A stretch of DNA of 64,000 nucleotides from Bacteroidota bacterium (GCA_027621365.1 JAQCBH010000004.1:62001-126000), one strand, 5' to 3'; positions 39,148 to 48,716 are shown, counted from the stretch's first letter. Translations and numbers: made by a program. Notes: generated from the sequence alone by a model not told the origin.

Positions 39148-40691
39148 AGGGACTTGACCTCCGAAACTAATTTCTGCAAGCTGTCTTTGGCATCTCCAAA
39201 GAGCATTCCGCACTTGGTATTGTAGAACAAATCGTTATCGATACCGGCATAACCTGCCTTCATGCTGCGTTTCAAGACCACCACCTGTTTGGCATTTTCC
39301 ACATCCAAAATGGGCATGCCGTAAATCGGGCTGCTGGGGTCGGTTTTCGCCGCCGGATTGACCACGTCATTGGCTCCAACCACCAACACCACATCGGTGG
39401 TGGCGAATTCAGGATTGATGTCCTCCATCTCAACCAACTTGTCGTATTCCACGCTGCTCTCAGCCAACAAAACGTTCATGTGCCCCGGCATTCGACCCGC
39501 TACAGGGTGAATGGCATACTTCACTTCGACGCCTTCGCTTTCCAACAAGAGTTCCATTTCATGGCACACGTGCTGAGCTTGGGCAACCGCCAATCCATAA
39601 CCTGGAACAATCACCACTTTCGAAGCGTACTTCATCATGATGGCCACGTCAGTGGCTTGAAGTTCGCGAATGCTTCCGCCGGCAGAATTGCCTGCAGAAG
39701 CGGCAGCTGAAGCACCGCCTACCTTGCCCAACAACACATTGGTCAAAGAACGGTTCATCGCATTGCACATGACTACCGTCAAGATGGTACCGGCCGAACC
39801 TACCAGGACACCGCCCATCAACATGACATTGTTGTCGTACAAGAACCCGCCGCAAGCAGCGGCTACACCCGTAAAGGAGTTCAGCAAACTGATGACTACG
39901 GGCATATCAGCGCCCCCGATGGGAAGCACAAACAGAATTCCGTATACCGCAGCGATCACCAGTACGATGTAGAACCAAAATGTTCCATCCAAGTAACCCA
40001 GGGTATGACCGGCTGCTAAGCCCACTACCGAGGCAAGCAGACCCAAGTTGATGTATTGTTGACCGGGCAAAGCCAAATCTTTGATCTTGCCTTCCAATTT
40101 GCCATAAGCAATCATGGACCCCGCAAAAGAAACCGTTCCGATGATCAAACCTGCATAGATGATGCCCAATTGGGTCTGCATTTCGGCAGCTGCACCTGTC
40201 AAAGCCATGGCCGCAGCCACAAGGGCCTGCCCAACTTCTGAATCAACCGAAGCAAAGGCAGCCGTCATCTCATGGAATTCCATCAATCCAATTAGGGCTG
40301 CACAAGCGCCACCCATACCGTTGAACAGAGAGACCATTTGAGGCATGGCCGTCATTTGCACTTTCTTGGCCATCATGGTTCCCACGATGGTACCCAAGGC
40401 GATGGCACCCAGAATCAAGGGCACGTTGTGCAAGTCTTCTCCGTCTTTGCCGAAAACCAAAGCAGCCACCACAGCGAAAATCATCCCAATGGCAGCGATT
40501 TGATTACCTCGGCGAGCGGTATCGGGCTTGCCCATCATCTTCAATCCCACCACAAAACCGATGGAACCAAGGAGATAGAACAGTTCCTGGATGGGTAGAG
40601 CTTTGGTCTCATCGGGGTTGAGCATATACCCGCCGCCGACACCAATCAAAAGGCCCAGGGCCAAATTCTCTAAGGTGAAATACTTTCTCAT
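39144..40691 (-). CDS. pntB: Proton-translocating NAD(P) transhydrogenase subunit beta
   Basis: A 515-aa subunit. The N-terminal half has about eight membrane helices that carry proton transfer (LALGLLIGVGGGYML, IGFVVGLKMMGKPDTA, and others). The C-terminal soluble domain III binds NADP(H), with IVPGYGLAVAQAQH, HPVAGRMPGHMNVLLAE and ANDVVNPAA. It couples proton flow to hydride transfer from NADH to NADP+. It overlaps pntAB by 4 nt and the Omp28-like gene by 4 nt. The N-terminus (about 30 residues) is slightly longer than in E. coli. Confidence 0.96.
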   Translation of the reverse strand: MRKYFTLENLALGLLIGVGGGYMLNPDETKALPIQELFYLLGSIGFVVGLKMMGKPDTARRGNQIAAIGMIFAVVAALVFGKDGEDLHNVPLILGAIALGTIVGTMMAKKVQMTAMPQMVSLFNGMGGACAALIGLMEFHEMTAAFASVDSEVGQALVAAAMALTGAAAEMQTQLGIIYAGLIIGTVSFAGSMIAYGKLEGKIKDLALPGQQYINLGLLASVVGLAAGHTLGYLDGTFWFYIVLVIAAVYGILFVLPIGGADMPVVISLLNSFTGVAAACGGFLYDNNVMLMGGVLVGSAGTILTVVMCNAMNRSLTNVLLGKVGGASAAASAGNSAGGSIRELQATDVAIMMKYASKVVIVPGYGLAVAQAQHVCHEMELLLESEGVEVKYAIHPVAGRMPGHMNVLLAESSVEYDKLVEMEDINPEFATTDVVLVVGANDVVNPAAKTDPSSPIYGMPILDVENAKQVVVLKRSMKAGYAGIDNDLFYNTKCGMLFGDAKDSLQKLVSEVKSL

Positions 40692-41005
40692 GCCTTGCCT
40701 CCCTTGTCTTTCTTCTTGAACATCTCGAGCATGCGGTCTGTCACTACAAACCCGCCAACAACGTTTAGCGTACCCAAAACCACGCCGACAAATCCCAGCA
40801 CCAAACTGAAATAATCGTCAGAGTGAGCCTTGCCCAGTACCAAAATGGCACCGATCAAAACCACACCGTGAATGGCATTTGCACCGCTCATCAATGGCGT
40901 ATGCAACACCGAAGGAACGTGTGAAATCAACTCGATTCCCACGATGATCATCAGAAATATCAAATAGATAAATTCGATATTCTCGTATATAAAATCCAAA
41001 ATCAT
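40688..41005 (-). CDS. pntAB: NAD(P) transhydrogenase membrane subunit (alpha part 2)
   Basis: A 105-aa protein with three or four hydrophobic helices, including FIYLIFLMIIVGIELISHVP and LGFVGVVLGTLNVVGGFVVT. This is the small membrane segment that is fused to PntA in E. coli but separate in Rhodospirillum-type enzymes. The signature HTPLMSGANAIHGVVLIGA is diagnostic. It sits between the soluble alpha subunit (10 nt gap) and pntB (4 nt overlap). Confidence 0.95.
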   Translation of the reverse strand: MILDFIYENIEFIYLIFLMIIVGIELISHVPSVLHTPLMSGANAIHGVVLIGAILVLGKAHSDDYFSLVLGFVGVVLGTLNVVGGFVVTDRMLEMFKKKDKGGKA

Positions 41006-41015
41006 ACGGGTCTAA

Positions 41016-42110
41016 TTATTTGCGGGCTGTGCCGTTTTGTACGATCAAACATCCGTCGACAATTTCGTCGTCGGTATGGAATTCAATTTCTCCTTTGGGG
41101 CCGATCAATTTGAGCAGTTCCCAGATGTTTCGGGCAAACAATTCAGAGGCATTGGTTGACAAGGTAGAGGGAAGGTTCACCGCCCCTACAATGCGGGCAT
41201 TGCCCAAATCTACCACTTGGTTTGCTTGGGTCTTGGAGGTATTGCCACCCTGTTCAGCAGCCATGTCCAACACCACCGAACCCTGTTTCATCAAGGCCAA
41301 CTGCTCATCGTCGATCAACAAGGGAGCCTTTTTGCCTGGCACCAAAGCCGTGGTGATGACCAAGTCGGCTTGAGCCAATGACTTGTTCACGGCCTCGCGC
41401 TGGGCTTTGCGGTATTCTTCACTAGCCTCTTTGGCGTAACCGCCCTCAGAACCTACTTCTACTCCTTTTACTTCGATGAACTTGCCACCCAAACTTTCTA
41501 CCTGCTCTTTGGTCTCGGGGCGAACGTCAGTAGCCTCCACCACGGCACCCAAGCGCTTGGCGGTAGCAATGGCTTGCAAACCCGCAACCCCTACTCCAAA
41601 TACCAAGACCTTGGCCGGTGTAACGGTTCCCGCAGCGGTCATCAACAAGGGAAAAATGCGATCCAGATGTCCTGCACCCTCTATCACCGCGCGGTACCCA
41701 GCCAAGTTGGCCTGAGAACTCAGCACGTCCATGCTCTGAGCACGAGAGATGCGGGGAATGGCATCCAAAGAAACGGCATTGGCTCCTTGAGAGGCCAAGG
41801 CCGCAATGGTATCAGTGTTCGACAAGTGATACAACTGAGAGATCCAGGTGCTACCCTTTTGTACTTGGGCAATTTGCTCAGCTGTAGGCGGATTGATCTG
41901 AACCAAACAATCGGCCTGATAGGCCGCAGCTCCGCTCACAACACTGGCTCCAGCTTGCTCATAAGCTTGGTCAGAGAAGTGAGCCCCTTCTCCGGCTTGC
42001 GATTCAACTTGAACAGCAAAACCCATCTTGATCAGCTGGGCCGCCACGTTGGGAGTCAGCGAAACTCGCTTTTCACCCGAACGCAATTCTTTTAAAATGG
42101 AAATTTTCAC
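41016..42110 (-). CDS. pntAA: NAD(P) transhydrogenase soluble alpha subunit (alpha part 1)
   Basis: A 364-aa NAD(H)-binding domain I protein, homologous to alanine dehydrogenase. It begins KISILKELRSGEKRVSLTPN and contains the Rossmann loop VFGVGVAGLQAIATAKRLGA, then ATDVRPETKEQVESLGGKF and TALVPGKKAPLLI. The start codon is GTG at 42110; a purine-rich AAGGAAGAG run lies 11-19 nt upstream. A one-mismatch -7 element (TAAATTCG) occurs about 31 nt before it. First gene of the three-subunit transhydrogenase operon. Confidence 0.96.
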   Translation of the reverse strand: MKISILKELRSGEKRVSLTPNVAAQLIKMGFAVQVESQAGEGAHFSDQAYEQAGASVVSGAAAYQADCLVQINPPTAEQIAQVQKGSTWISQLYHLSNTDTIAALASQGANAVSLDAIPRISRAQSMDVLSSQANLAGYRAVIEGAGHLDRIFPLLMTAAGTVTPAKVLVFGVGVAGLQAIATAKRLGAVVEATDVRPETKEQVESLGGKFIEVKGVEVGSEGGYAKEASEEYRKAQREAVNKSLAQADLVITTALVPGKKAPLLIDDEQLALMKQGSVVLDMAAEQGGNTSKTQANQVVDLGNARIVGAVNLPSTLSTNASELFARNIWELLKLIGPKGEIEFHTDDEIVDGCLIVQNGTARK

Positions 42111-42166
42111 AGGATTCGTCTCTTCCTTTAAGAGAATCCGAATTTAGTGAATTTTCAGGCCCTAAA

Positions 42167-43201
42167 CTACTGAGCTTGCAAGCAAATTTGCTGCCATCGG
42201 CTCCCACTCTTCAACAGGTAAAATCCTGATTCCCACTGACCCAAATCCAATTGACGGGTGCCGGCAGGCCAGCACGCCAATACCTGCCCAGAAAGGCTCC
42301 ACAATTCCACCTCTTGCATGGTCTGGGAATCAGGGATGTTCACAAGGCCGCTAGTCGGATTGGGGTATACGCCAAGCCCTTGCGAATGAACTTCTTGAAT
42401 TCGGGCAGAACGAGCATCGAAATAGCGAACTTGATTGGGCGTGAAGCCTCTTGGCCCTGTGGGCGTACCCGTGATTTCCAAAACGGGCAATCGCTGATCA
42501 TCGGTCAACCATTTGAAGCTTACCTGATTGCGCGGAATGGGCACCTGACCAAATTGAGTCGTCAAGGTATCGGTCTCTAACACGGTTGAACGAACCAGCA
42601 GAGCATTGGACGAAGTGTAACCAGGCAACTTGATAGAACCGTAACCGAGAACGGCATTCTGACGAACTCCTTGCTGCACCAAGCGAAACGCATTTCCGGG
42701 TACTTCAAAAACAAAGCGAAAGGTCGAGGTGTCGCGGTCTCCGTATTCCAGTGGGAATTGATAAATCTCATCTTCGTCAACATAGTTCGCCGCCAAAGGG
42801 AAACCGGAGAAACTGTACCCAATTCCTTCAGCCCTAAAGGCCGAATTCGACACCGAATAGAAACTGTAAATGTTCTTAAAAACCAAAGGCCCGGCACCCA
42901 AAGAGTCGGCCGTTTTCAAGCCAATTTGACCGAAAAAATAAAAAGCATAGGGGGTCTGCAGGGATGATTTGTACTCCACCAAGGTTTGGGCCTGTGATTC
43001 CAAGGAACTAAAATCCCAGGATTGAGAAGCTCCCATTTGCGATTGCCAGTTGGAAGGCAAGGCTGTTGGAAGCGCCGAAGAATAATGAAGGCTATCTCCC
43101 GCCTTCGGCATATTCGTTCTCCCGATGCTCAATTGCGCATGCAACGAAAAGCTCAAAACCGCGGCGACGGCCCAAGTTCCAATACGTTTGAATTCCTGCA
43201 T
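42167..43201 (-). CDS. Secreted protein with T9SS type A sorting domain
   Basis: A 344-aa protein. The signal peptide is RIGTWAVAAVLSFSLHAQ. The mature region of about 240 residues, starting LSIGRTNMPKAGDSLHYSSA, has no catalytic motif I recognise. The C-terminal 70 residues form a T9SS sorting domain: LGVYPNPTSGLVNIP, then VELWSLSGQVLACWPAG and WESGFYLLKSG. It is thus exported and attached to the surface or released. Function is unknown. A perfect -7 element ends 4 nt before the ATG. It is 56 nt upstream of pntAA on the same strand, but pntAA seems to have its own promoter. Confidence 0.88.
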   Translation of the reverse strand: MQEFKRIGTWAVAAVLSFSLHAQLSIGRTNMPKAGDSLHYSSALPTALPSNWQSQMGASQSWDFSSLESQAQTLVEYKSSLQTPYAFYFFGQIGLKTADSLGAGPLVFKNIYSFYSVSNSAFRAEGIGYSFSGFPLAANYVDEDEIYQFPLEYGDRDTSTFRFVFEVPGNAFRLVQQGVRQNAVLGYGSIKLPGYTSSNALLVRSTVLETDTLTTQFGQVPIPRNQVSFKWLTDDQRLPVLEITGTPTGPRGFTPNQVRYFDARSARIQEVHSQGLGVYPNPTSGLVNIPDSQTMQEVELWSLSGQVLACWPAGTRQLDLGQWESGFYLLKSGSRWQQICLQAQ

Positions 43202-43205
43202 AAGT

Positions 43206-43213
43206 CAAAGGTA
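43206..43213 (-). promoter_or_regulatory. -7 element TACCTTTG of the 344-aa T9SS gene
   Basis: A perfect TAnnTTTG on the minus strand, 4 nt (ACTT) before the ATG at 43201. Confidence 0.68.
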
Positions 43214-43283
43214 TACATTCGGTTTTGATAAGTTCACGAACAGGGTTTTCTATGCGAGAAAAAAACGCGATTTTTGCACCCTG

Positions 43284-44987
43284 ATGAAAACCCAGTGGCG
43301 TGCAAAACCTACCCCCGATTCGGAAACAGTTGCAAGCCTGTCCAAGGAGTTGAATTTATCTCCTGAATTGGGTTCCATTCTGGTTCAACGCGGCATCGAC
43401 ACCTACGACAAAGCCCAAGCCTTTTTCCGCCCCAAACTGAGTCACCTGCACGATCCTTTCCTAATGAAGGACATGGACAAGGCGGTAAAACGCATTCGCC
43501 AGGCCGTGCAGGACAAGGAAAACATCTTGGTCTATGGAGATTACGACGTAGATGGCACAACAGCAGTAAGTGTGGTGTATTCGTATTTCAAGAATTTCAA
43601 TCAGAACATTGAATACTACATCCCTGACCGCTACAAAGAGGGATACGGGATCAGCCTAGCAGGCATTGAATACGCCCATCAAAACAACTTCAAACTGATC
43701 ATTGCCCTAGATTGCGGCATTCGCTCCAACGAGTTGGTTACCAAGGCTGCAGAACTGGGAGTAGAATTCATCATTTGTGATCACCACCTTCCAGGTGAGA
43801 CCGTACCACCGGCAACCGCCATATTGAATCCCAAGCAGCACGACTGCACCTATCCCTACAAGGAGTTGTCTGGAGCGGGCATCGGCTTCAAATTGATTCA
43901 GGCGTATACAGAAAAAGAAGGTCTGCCTTACGAGACCATCATGGACTACTTGGACTTGGTGGCCGTTTCGATCGCCAGTGACATGGTCGACGTGCGCGGT
44001 GAAAACCGGGTATTGGCATTTTACGGCCTGAAAAAACTCAACGAGAACCCGAGCATTGGCATACAAGCCTTGCTCCAAGACGCCCAACCGGGAAAGACCT
44101 TTTCCATGATGGACATCGTCTTTGGCATAGGCCCAAAAATCAATGCCGCGGGTCGCATCGCCGATGCCAAGTCGGCCGTCAAGGTGCTGATTGAGCGCGA
44201 TTACAACACCGCCAAGAAGTTGGCCGTGGTCCTGAACGAACGCAATCACGAGCGCAAAGGCTTGGATACCGACATCACCAAAGAAGCCGTTGAGCAAGTG
44301 GAAAACAATGCCGAGTTTCACCAGCAACAAAGCATTGTGCTGCGCGGAGATGATTGGCACAAAGGCGTGATCGGAATCGTGGCTAGCCGCATGGTGGAAC
44401 AATTTTACAAGCCCACCATTGTGTTCTCTGAGAACGAAGGCATGTTGACCGGATCAGCGCGAAGCGTACGCGGTTTCGACATTCACGAAGCCATAGGCAA
44501 GTGCAGCCAATACGTGGCTCAGTTCGGTGGTCACAAATACGCCGCTGGCTTGAGCGTTCCCATCGAAAATTACGACGGTTTCAAAGCCGCTTTCGAAAAG
44601 GTCGTCAATGAAACCATTGAAGCCGAAAGTTTGGTACCGGTGGTGGAATATGACTTGGAGCTTGACCCCTCTCGAGTGAGCTTGAAAATGGTCAATATTT
44701 TGAATCAAATGGCGCCCTTTGGCCCCGGCAATCACATGCCTGTGTTTCGCTTGAACCGTCTCAAGAGCCAAGGAACTGCGCGCATTTTGAAAGAAAAGCA
44801 TCTCAAACTCAGCATGGGCCAGGCCCCCTACTTCTTTGATTCCATTGGATTTGGAATGGCTGAGCTGTCCTCATACGTAAAACCGGGCAACTCCTTTGAC
44901 GCCTGTGTTTCATTGGAAGAAAACCACTTCAACGGTAGAACCAATCTTCAGCTCAAGCTTCGGGACATCAAATCGGCTGAAGCCTAA
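43284..44987 (+). CDS. recJ: Single-stranded-DNA-specific exonuclease RecJ
   Basis: A 567-aa 5'-3' ssDNA exonuclease of the DHH superfamily for recombination and mismatch repair. DHH motifs are DYDVDGTTA (residues 86-94), ALDCGIR and ICDHHLPGE. The DHHA1 part includes GSARSVRGFDIHEA and FGGHKYAAGLSV. The C-terminal OB-fold region ends in NGRTNLQLKLRDI. I start at the ATG at 43284; it has a near-consensus -7 element (GATTTTTG) 7 nt upstream. The longer in-frame start at 43125 would run through the divergent T9SS gene. Its stop overlaps that of the convergent membrane-protein gene. Confidence 0.96.
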   Translation: MKTQWRAKPTPDSETVASLSKELNLSPELGSILVQRGIDTYDKAQAFFRPKLSHLHDPFLMKDMDKAVKRIRQAVQDKENILVYGDYDVDGTTAVSVVYSYFKNFNQNIEYYIPDRYKEGYGISLAGIEYAHQNNFKLIIALDCGIRSNELVTKAAELGVEFIICDHHLPGETVPPATAILNPKQHDCTYPYKELSGAGIGFKLIQAYTEKEGLPYETIMDYLDLVAVSIASDMVDVRGENRVLAFYGLKKLNENPSIGIQALLQDAQPGKTFSMMDIVFGIGPKINAAGRIADAKSAVKVLIERDYNTAKKLAVVLNERNHERKGLDTDITKEAVEQVENNAEFHQQQSIVLRGDDWHKGVIGIVASRMVEQFYKPTIVFSENEGMLTGSARSVRGFDIHEAIGKCSQYVAQFGGHKYAAGLSVPIENYDGFKAAFEKVVNETIEAESLVPVVEYDLELDPSRVSLKMVNILNQMAPFGPGNHMPVFRLNRLKSQGTARILKEKHLKLSMGQAPYFFDSIGFGMAELSSYVKPGNSFDACVSLEENHFNGRTNLQLKLRDIKSAEA

Positions 44988-46459
44988 TCCTTCACCCAAA
45001 CTCGAACATCGTACAAAGAATCAGAAGGGCTCAGAAATTGAGCCACTTCTCGGTATTGAGGCAAGGCCTGCAAGTCTGACAGGGGCATAGGCGCATCGCG
45101 TCGGGCGTGAAAATTATCCCATAACAAAACCGCTCCTTTGGGCATCCAATCCTGCCCCGGGCGTTTGTCAATGCTCCACATGTAGAAGGTCTTCGCCTTT
45201 TCAGGATTCGCCCAGGGGTCCAAATCTAGACGAACATTGAGCTCTGGCAGTTGATGCACCAATACCGCTCCCGGCTGCTCCAGGAGCTGTTTTTCTTCTA
45301 TGAAGGTCAAGGCCTGATCGATTTGGGCAGACCCTGCATAGCCTCCAATCGGGGTTCCCTGTTGCCACGGATAAGGAAATCCTGCCCCCGGATACGCCGC
45401 GGCTGCCATGGCCAACAAGACCCCAATCTTGGCACTTCTGTTGAGTATAGCGATGTCAAAGATCATCAATCGATGCAAGCTGTAATGGGCCAAGAAGGCC
45501 GCCAATGGGGCAATGACTACAAAGGGTCGCAACAAACCGTGAGAACCATAACTGCCGCTGTACCAAACCCAACTGTGGGCCAAAAAGAAAACGCCGAACA
45601 TGGGCCACCAAAGCCACAAAGCCATTTGAGAGAGCTCACGTGGGGTTTTTTTCTTGATGCGGGAAAACACATATATCAACACCAACACCAAAGAAACCAG
45701 CATGAGCCCAAACACCAGTGGGCCCCATATCTCCCTTTGGGCATCGGCATAATGCCAAAAGTTTCCGTGACCCGGATCAAATCGTTTTTCTACTTCTTGC
45801 TTGACATACGGATTCTGGCGTACAATCCAGGCCCAATCACCCGAAACCAGCGCCCCTAAAACAGCAAATAGCACGGACCCGATCATCAAATGCGGCCACA
45901 ATTTGTAGCGAGATCGAACCCAAAGGAACAAGGCCAAAGCCCCCAACAAGAGAAAACCTTCGGTTCGCACATAGGGCAAAAACGAACCTACAACGGCGGC
46001 AGACACCAAACGCTTCGAAGCCAACAAATAAACAATAGCCACCAAGATTAGGGCATTGGTTGGCTCAGTCAAAGCAGAGTGAACATTGGCCAATACCAAG
46101 GGCTGCAATCCAAAAAGCGGAATGAACATCCACGGGTTGCGCAAGCCCAAACGGCGGCAAGTCAAATAGCCCAACCAGGCAGTGGCAAGCGTAGCCAATA
46201 GATTCAAGACATACAGTCCCTTGATACCGAATGGCGCAAAGGGTAAAGCCAATAAGGTGAAAACAGGTTTCCCCCATTGATCCAAAAGAAGTGTCGGATG
46301 AAAGGGCGCCCAACGAGCATACAAAAAGTGATTCCAAGAATCTTGGCCTCCTGCAGGGCCTTCAGCCTGAAACGAAAGCAAGGCATAAACCAGCAGCAGC
46401 AAGCCCAAGGAGGCCCAAGCGGCCCAGGCATTGCGGCGAATGATGGCAGTAGCTTGCAT
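44984..46459 (-). CDS. Polytopic membrane protein, possible GT-C glycosyltransferase
   Basis: A 491-aa protein with around ten hydrophobic helices (WASLGLLLLVYALLSF, LLGALALFLWV, PFVVIAPLAAFLAHYSL and others). The first extracytoplasmic loop has the acidic motif GGQDSWNHFLYARWAPFHPT, followed by KPVFTLLALPFAPFG. This layout resembles the GT-C class (ArnT/PMT-like) of polyprenyl-sugar transferases. The C-terminal 110 residues form a soluble domain. Donor and acceptor are unknown and the class call is by pattern only. The start at 46459 is preferred over one 9 codons upstream because the intervening bases overlap the terminator of the upstream leucine dehydrogenase. Confidence 0.7.
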   Translation of the reverse strand: MQATAIIRRNAWAAWASLGLLLLVYALLSFQAEGPAGGQDSWNHFLYARWAPFHPTLLLDQWGKPVFTLLALPFAPFGIKGLYVLNLLATLATAWLGYLTCRRLGLRNPWMFIPLFGLQPLVLANVHSALTEPTNALILVAIVYLLASKRLVSAAVVGSFLPYVRTEGFLLLGALALFLWVRSRYKLWPHLMIGSVLFAVLGALVSGDWAWIVRQNPYVKQEVEKRFDPGHGNFWHYADAQREIWGPLVFGLMLVSLVLVLIYVFSRIKKKTPRELSQMALWLWWPMFGVFFLAHSWVWYSGSYGSHGLLRPFVVIAPLAAFLAHYSLHRLMIFDIAILNRSAKIGVLLAMAAAAYPGAGFPYPWQQGTPIGGYAGSAQIDQALTFIEEKQLLEQPGAVLVHQLPELNVRLDLDPWANPEKAKTFYMWSIDKRPGQDWMPKGAVLLWDNFHARRDAPMPLSDLQALPQYREVAQFLSPSDSLYDVRVWVKD

Positions 46460-46471
46460 AGGCGCAAAATA

Positions 46472-46502
46472 AAAAGGGGAAGCCACATTCGCCTCCCCTT
46501 TT
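46472..46502 (-). terminator. Terminator of leucine dehydrogenase gene
   Basis: On the minus strand a 9-bp stem (AAAAGGGGA / TCCCCTTTT) encloses a 13-nt loop and runs into TATTTTG. It lies 20 nt after the leucine dehydrogenase stop and directly before the ATG of the next gene. Confidence 0.7.
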
Positions 46503-46521
46503 CCATTAAGATTTCGTTTGA

Positions 46522-47625
46522 TTAGAAAGTGCTGTGCACCAACATCATGTCTTGAATGCGCTTCTCAGCATGGCGAATGGCCGCTTGCTGGTTGTTGATG
46601 TTCATGGCATCACTCATGTTAATGATGTCCAAGATGGTGGTGTAAATGTGCTCGGTTTGGGCCAAGGCACGCTCACGTACATAACCGGTATACTCGCTAT
46701 ATACGTTGATCAATCCACCGGCGTTGATGACGAAGTCAGGAGCATATACAATGCCCTTGGCTTTCAAAGCATCACCGTGAATGGTTTCGTCTTCCAACTG
46801 ATTGTTCGCCGCACCGGCTACAATTTGGCATTTCAAACGCCCAACCGTGTCATCGTTCAAAATTCCACCCAAAGCGCAAGGAGCAAAAATATCAACCGAC
46901 AAGTCGATCATGTCTTCGCTGCTCACCACAATGGCACCAAATTCCTGGGTTGCTTTTTGCAAAACGCTATCGTTGATGTCGCTGACGTACAACTTGGCGC
47001 CTTCCTTGTGCAAGTATTCGCACAAGTGCCAGCCTACTTTACCTATACCCATGATGGCTACGCTTTTGCCCGAAAGGCTGTCGTTGCCCCAAGCCTTTTT
47101 GGCGCTGGCTTTCATGCCCATATAAGTACCGTAAGCGGTAACGGGTGAGGGATCTCCTCCGCCGCCCATGCTTTCAGGTAAACCCACCACGTGATCAGTT
47201 TCCATGTTGACATATTCCATGTCTTTGGTGGTGGTTCCCACGTCTTCAGCGGTGATGTACTTTCCGTTCAAGTTCTCGACAAAGCGTCCAAACTTGCGCA
47301 TCAACGCTTCGCTTTTCATGGTCTTGGGATCACCGATGATGACAGCTTTCGCGCCACCCAAGTTCAAACCAGCTACAGAAGCTTTGTAGGTCATTCCACG
47401 AGACAAACGCAAAGCGTCACGCACTGCATCTTTTTCGGAAGCGTAATGCCACATACGCGTTCCTCCAAGGCCAGGTCCCAGCACCGTATTGTGAACGGCG
47501 ATGATGGCTTTCAGCCCGGTGGCGTGGTCTTGGCAAAATACGATCTGTTCGTGTTGGGTAGATTCAAGGCCTGCAAACAAGTCAAACTGGGTTGCAGACA
47601 AATGTTGAGTTTGAATATCGGCCAT
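46522..47625 (-). CDS. Leucine dehydrogenase (Glu/Leu/Phe/Val dehydrogenase family)
   Basis: A 367-aa NAD-dependent amino-acid dehydrogenase that deaminates branched-chain amino acids to 2-oxo acids. The glycine-rich substrate loop GPGLGGTRMW is followed by the paired catalytic lysines Lys81 and Lys93 in MTYKASVAGLNLGGAKAVI, with the spacing of leucine dehydrogenases. The NAD Rossmann motif is GIGKVGWHL. Length and NAGGLINVYSEY fit leucine rather than glutamate dehydrogenase. The start ATG at 47625 follows a perfect -7 element by 10 nt. A hairpin terminator lies just downstream. Confidence 0.93.
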   Translation of the reverse strand: MADIQTQHLSATQFDLFAGLESTQHEQIVFCQDHATGLKAIIAVHNTVLGPGLGGTRMWHYASEKDAVRDALRLSRGMTYKASVAGLNLGGAKAVIIGDPKTMKSEALMRKFGRFVENLNGKYITAEDVGTTTKDMEYVNMETDHVVGLPESMGGGGDPSPVTAYGTYMGMKASAKKAWGNDSLSGKSVAIMGIGKVGWHLCEYLHKEGAKLYVSDINDSVLQKATQEFGAIVVSSEDMIDLSVDIFAPCALGGILNDDTVGRLKCQIVAGAANNQLEDETIHGDALKAKGIVYAPDFVINAGGLINVYSEYTGYVRERALAQTEHIYTTILDIINMSDAMNINNQQAAIRHAEKRIQDMMLVHSTF

Positions 47626-47635
47626 TTTGAGGGTG

Positions 47636-47643
47636 CAAAGATA
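47636..47643 (-). promoter_or_regulatory. -7 element TATCTTTG of leucine dehydrogenase
   Basis: A perfect TAnnTTTG on the minus strand, 10 nt before the ATG at 47625. A TTTTTC stretch near the -33 position may assist. Confidence 0.65.
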
Positions 47644-47720
47644 CGCCAAACTCTTAGGAAAAATGAGCTTTAACAAGTGTCAATCAAACACTTATTCAAG
47701 GATTTACCTCCGCGTGATAA

Positions 47721-48716
47721 TTAGGCCACTTCGGGAACTCGTCTGGGAGCAAATTGAGCCGCTTTATGGGCAATGGCGTTGATGTGCTCGGGGGTGGTAC
47801 CGCAGCATCCGCCAATGATGTTCACCCAGCCCAACTTCAACCACTCTTCCAAGACCGCAGCCATACCCTCAGGGGTCTCGTCGTACTCACCAAATTCGTT
47901 GGGCAAACCCGCATTGGGATAACAACTGATGCGCGTCCAAGCCACTCGGCTCAACTCTGCTATGAAGGGGCGCATTTGAGGGGCCCCCAAGGCACAATTC
48001 AAGCCCACCGAGAACAAATCGGCATGGGAAATGCTGTTCCAGAAGGCTTCAGTGGTCTGGCCCGACAAGGTGCGACCCGAAGCATCCGTAATGGTACCGC
48101 TGACCATCAGAGGTAGGCGCTTTCCTTTTATCTCGAAAAGAGCATCGATAGCAAATAAAGCCGCCTTGCAATTCAAGGTATCGAATACGGTTTCTACCAA
48201 AAGGGCATCTACTCCGGCATCAAACAAGGCTTCGGCTTGTTCGCCGTAAACCTCAACCATTTGATCGAAAGTCACCGCTCGATAGCCCGGATTGTTGACA
48301 TCGGGACTCAAGCTTAAAGTCTTGTTGGTAGGACCAATAGCACCCGCCACAAAGCGCGGGCGGGCATGAGCTCCCAAAGAGGCAATGGCATCACGGGCCA
48401 CCTTTACGGCCGCTTGGTTGATGGCTCGAACTTGGTCTTCCATACCATAATCGGCCATGGAAATGCGGTTGGCATTAAAGGTATTGGTTTCGAGAATATC
48501 CGCACCGGCATCTAAGAATGCCTTGTGAATTCCTTGAATAACCGCCGGTTGGGTGATCACCAATAAATCGTTGTTGCCCCGTTGAGGCATAGCACAATCG
48601 GCAAATTCAGCTCCACGAAACTCTTCTTCGCTCAATTTGTGGCGCTGAATCATGGTACCCATGGCGCCATCCAAAACTAAGATGCGCTCAGTTGCGGCTT
48701 GCTTCAGATTGCTCAT
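47721..48716 (-). CDS. Methionine synthase N-terminal half (homocysteine S-methyltransferase module)
   Basis: A 331-aa protein equal to the homocysteine-binding barrel of cobalamin-dependent MetH. It has [25 protein letters not shown], and the zinc ligands in VGLNCALGA and [11 protein letters not shown]. The folate, cobalamin and activation domains are absent. Split MetH genes are known in Bacteroidota, usually with the second half next door; here the next gene on the strand is leucine dehydrogenase. It overlaps the upstream hypothetical gene by 29 nt. It must work with a C-terminal half encoded elsewhere, or act alone as a homocysteine methyltransferase. Confidence 0.92.
   Translation of the reverse strand: MSNLKQAATERILVLDGAMGTMIQRHKLSEEEFRGAEFADCAMPQRGNNDLLVITQPAVIQGIHKAFLDAGADILETNTFNANRISMADYGMEDQVRAINQAAVKVARDAIASLGAHARPRFVAGAIGPTNKTLSLSPDVNNPGYRAVTFDQMVEVYGEQAEALFDAGVDALLVETVFDTLNCKAALFAIDALFEIKGKRLPLMVSGTITDASGRTLSGQTTEAFWNSISHADLFSVGLNCALGAPQMRPFIAELSRVAWTRISCYPNAGLPNEFGEYDETPEGMAAVLEEWLKLGWVNIIGGCCGTTPEHINAIAHKAAQFAPRRVPEVA

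Noticed and set aside
47626-47720. SAM or cobalamin riboswitch near the methionine synthase half
   Set aside because: The upstream region of that gene is occupied by coding sequence, and the 95-bp gap after it has only a weak 6-bp hairpin (47675-47693) without riboswitch-like cores.
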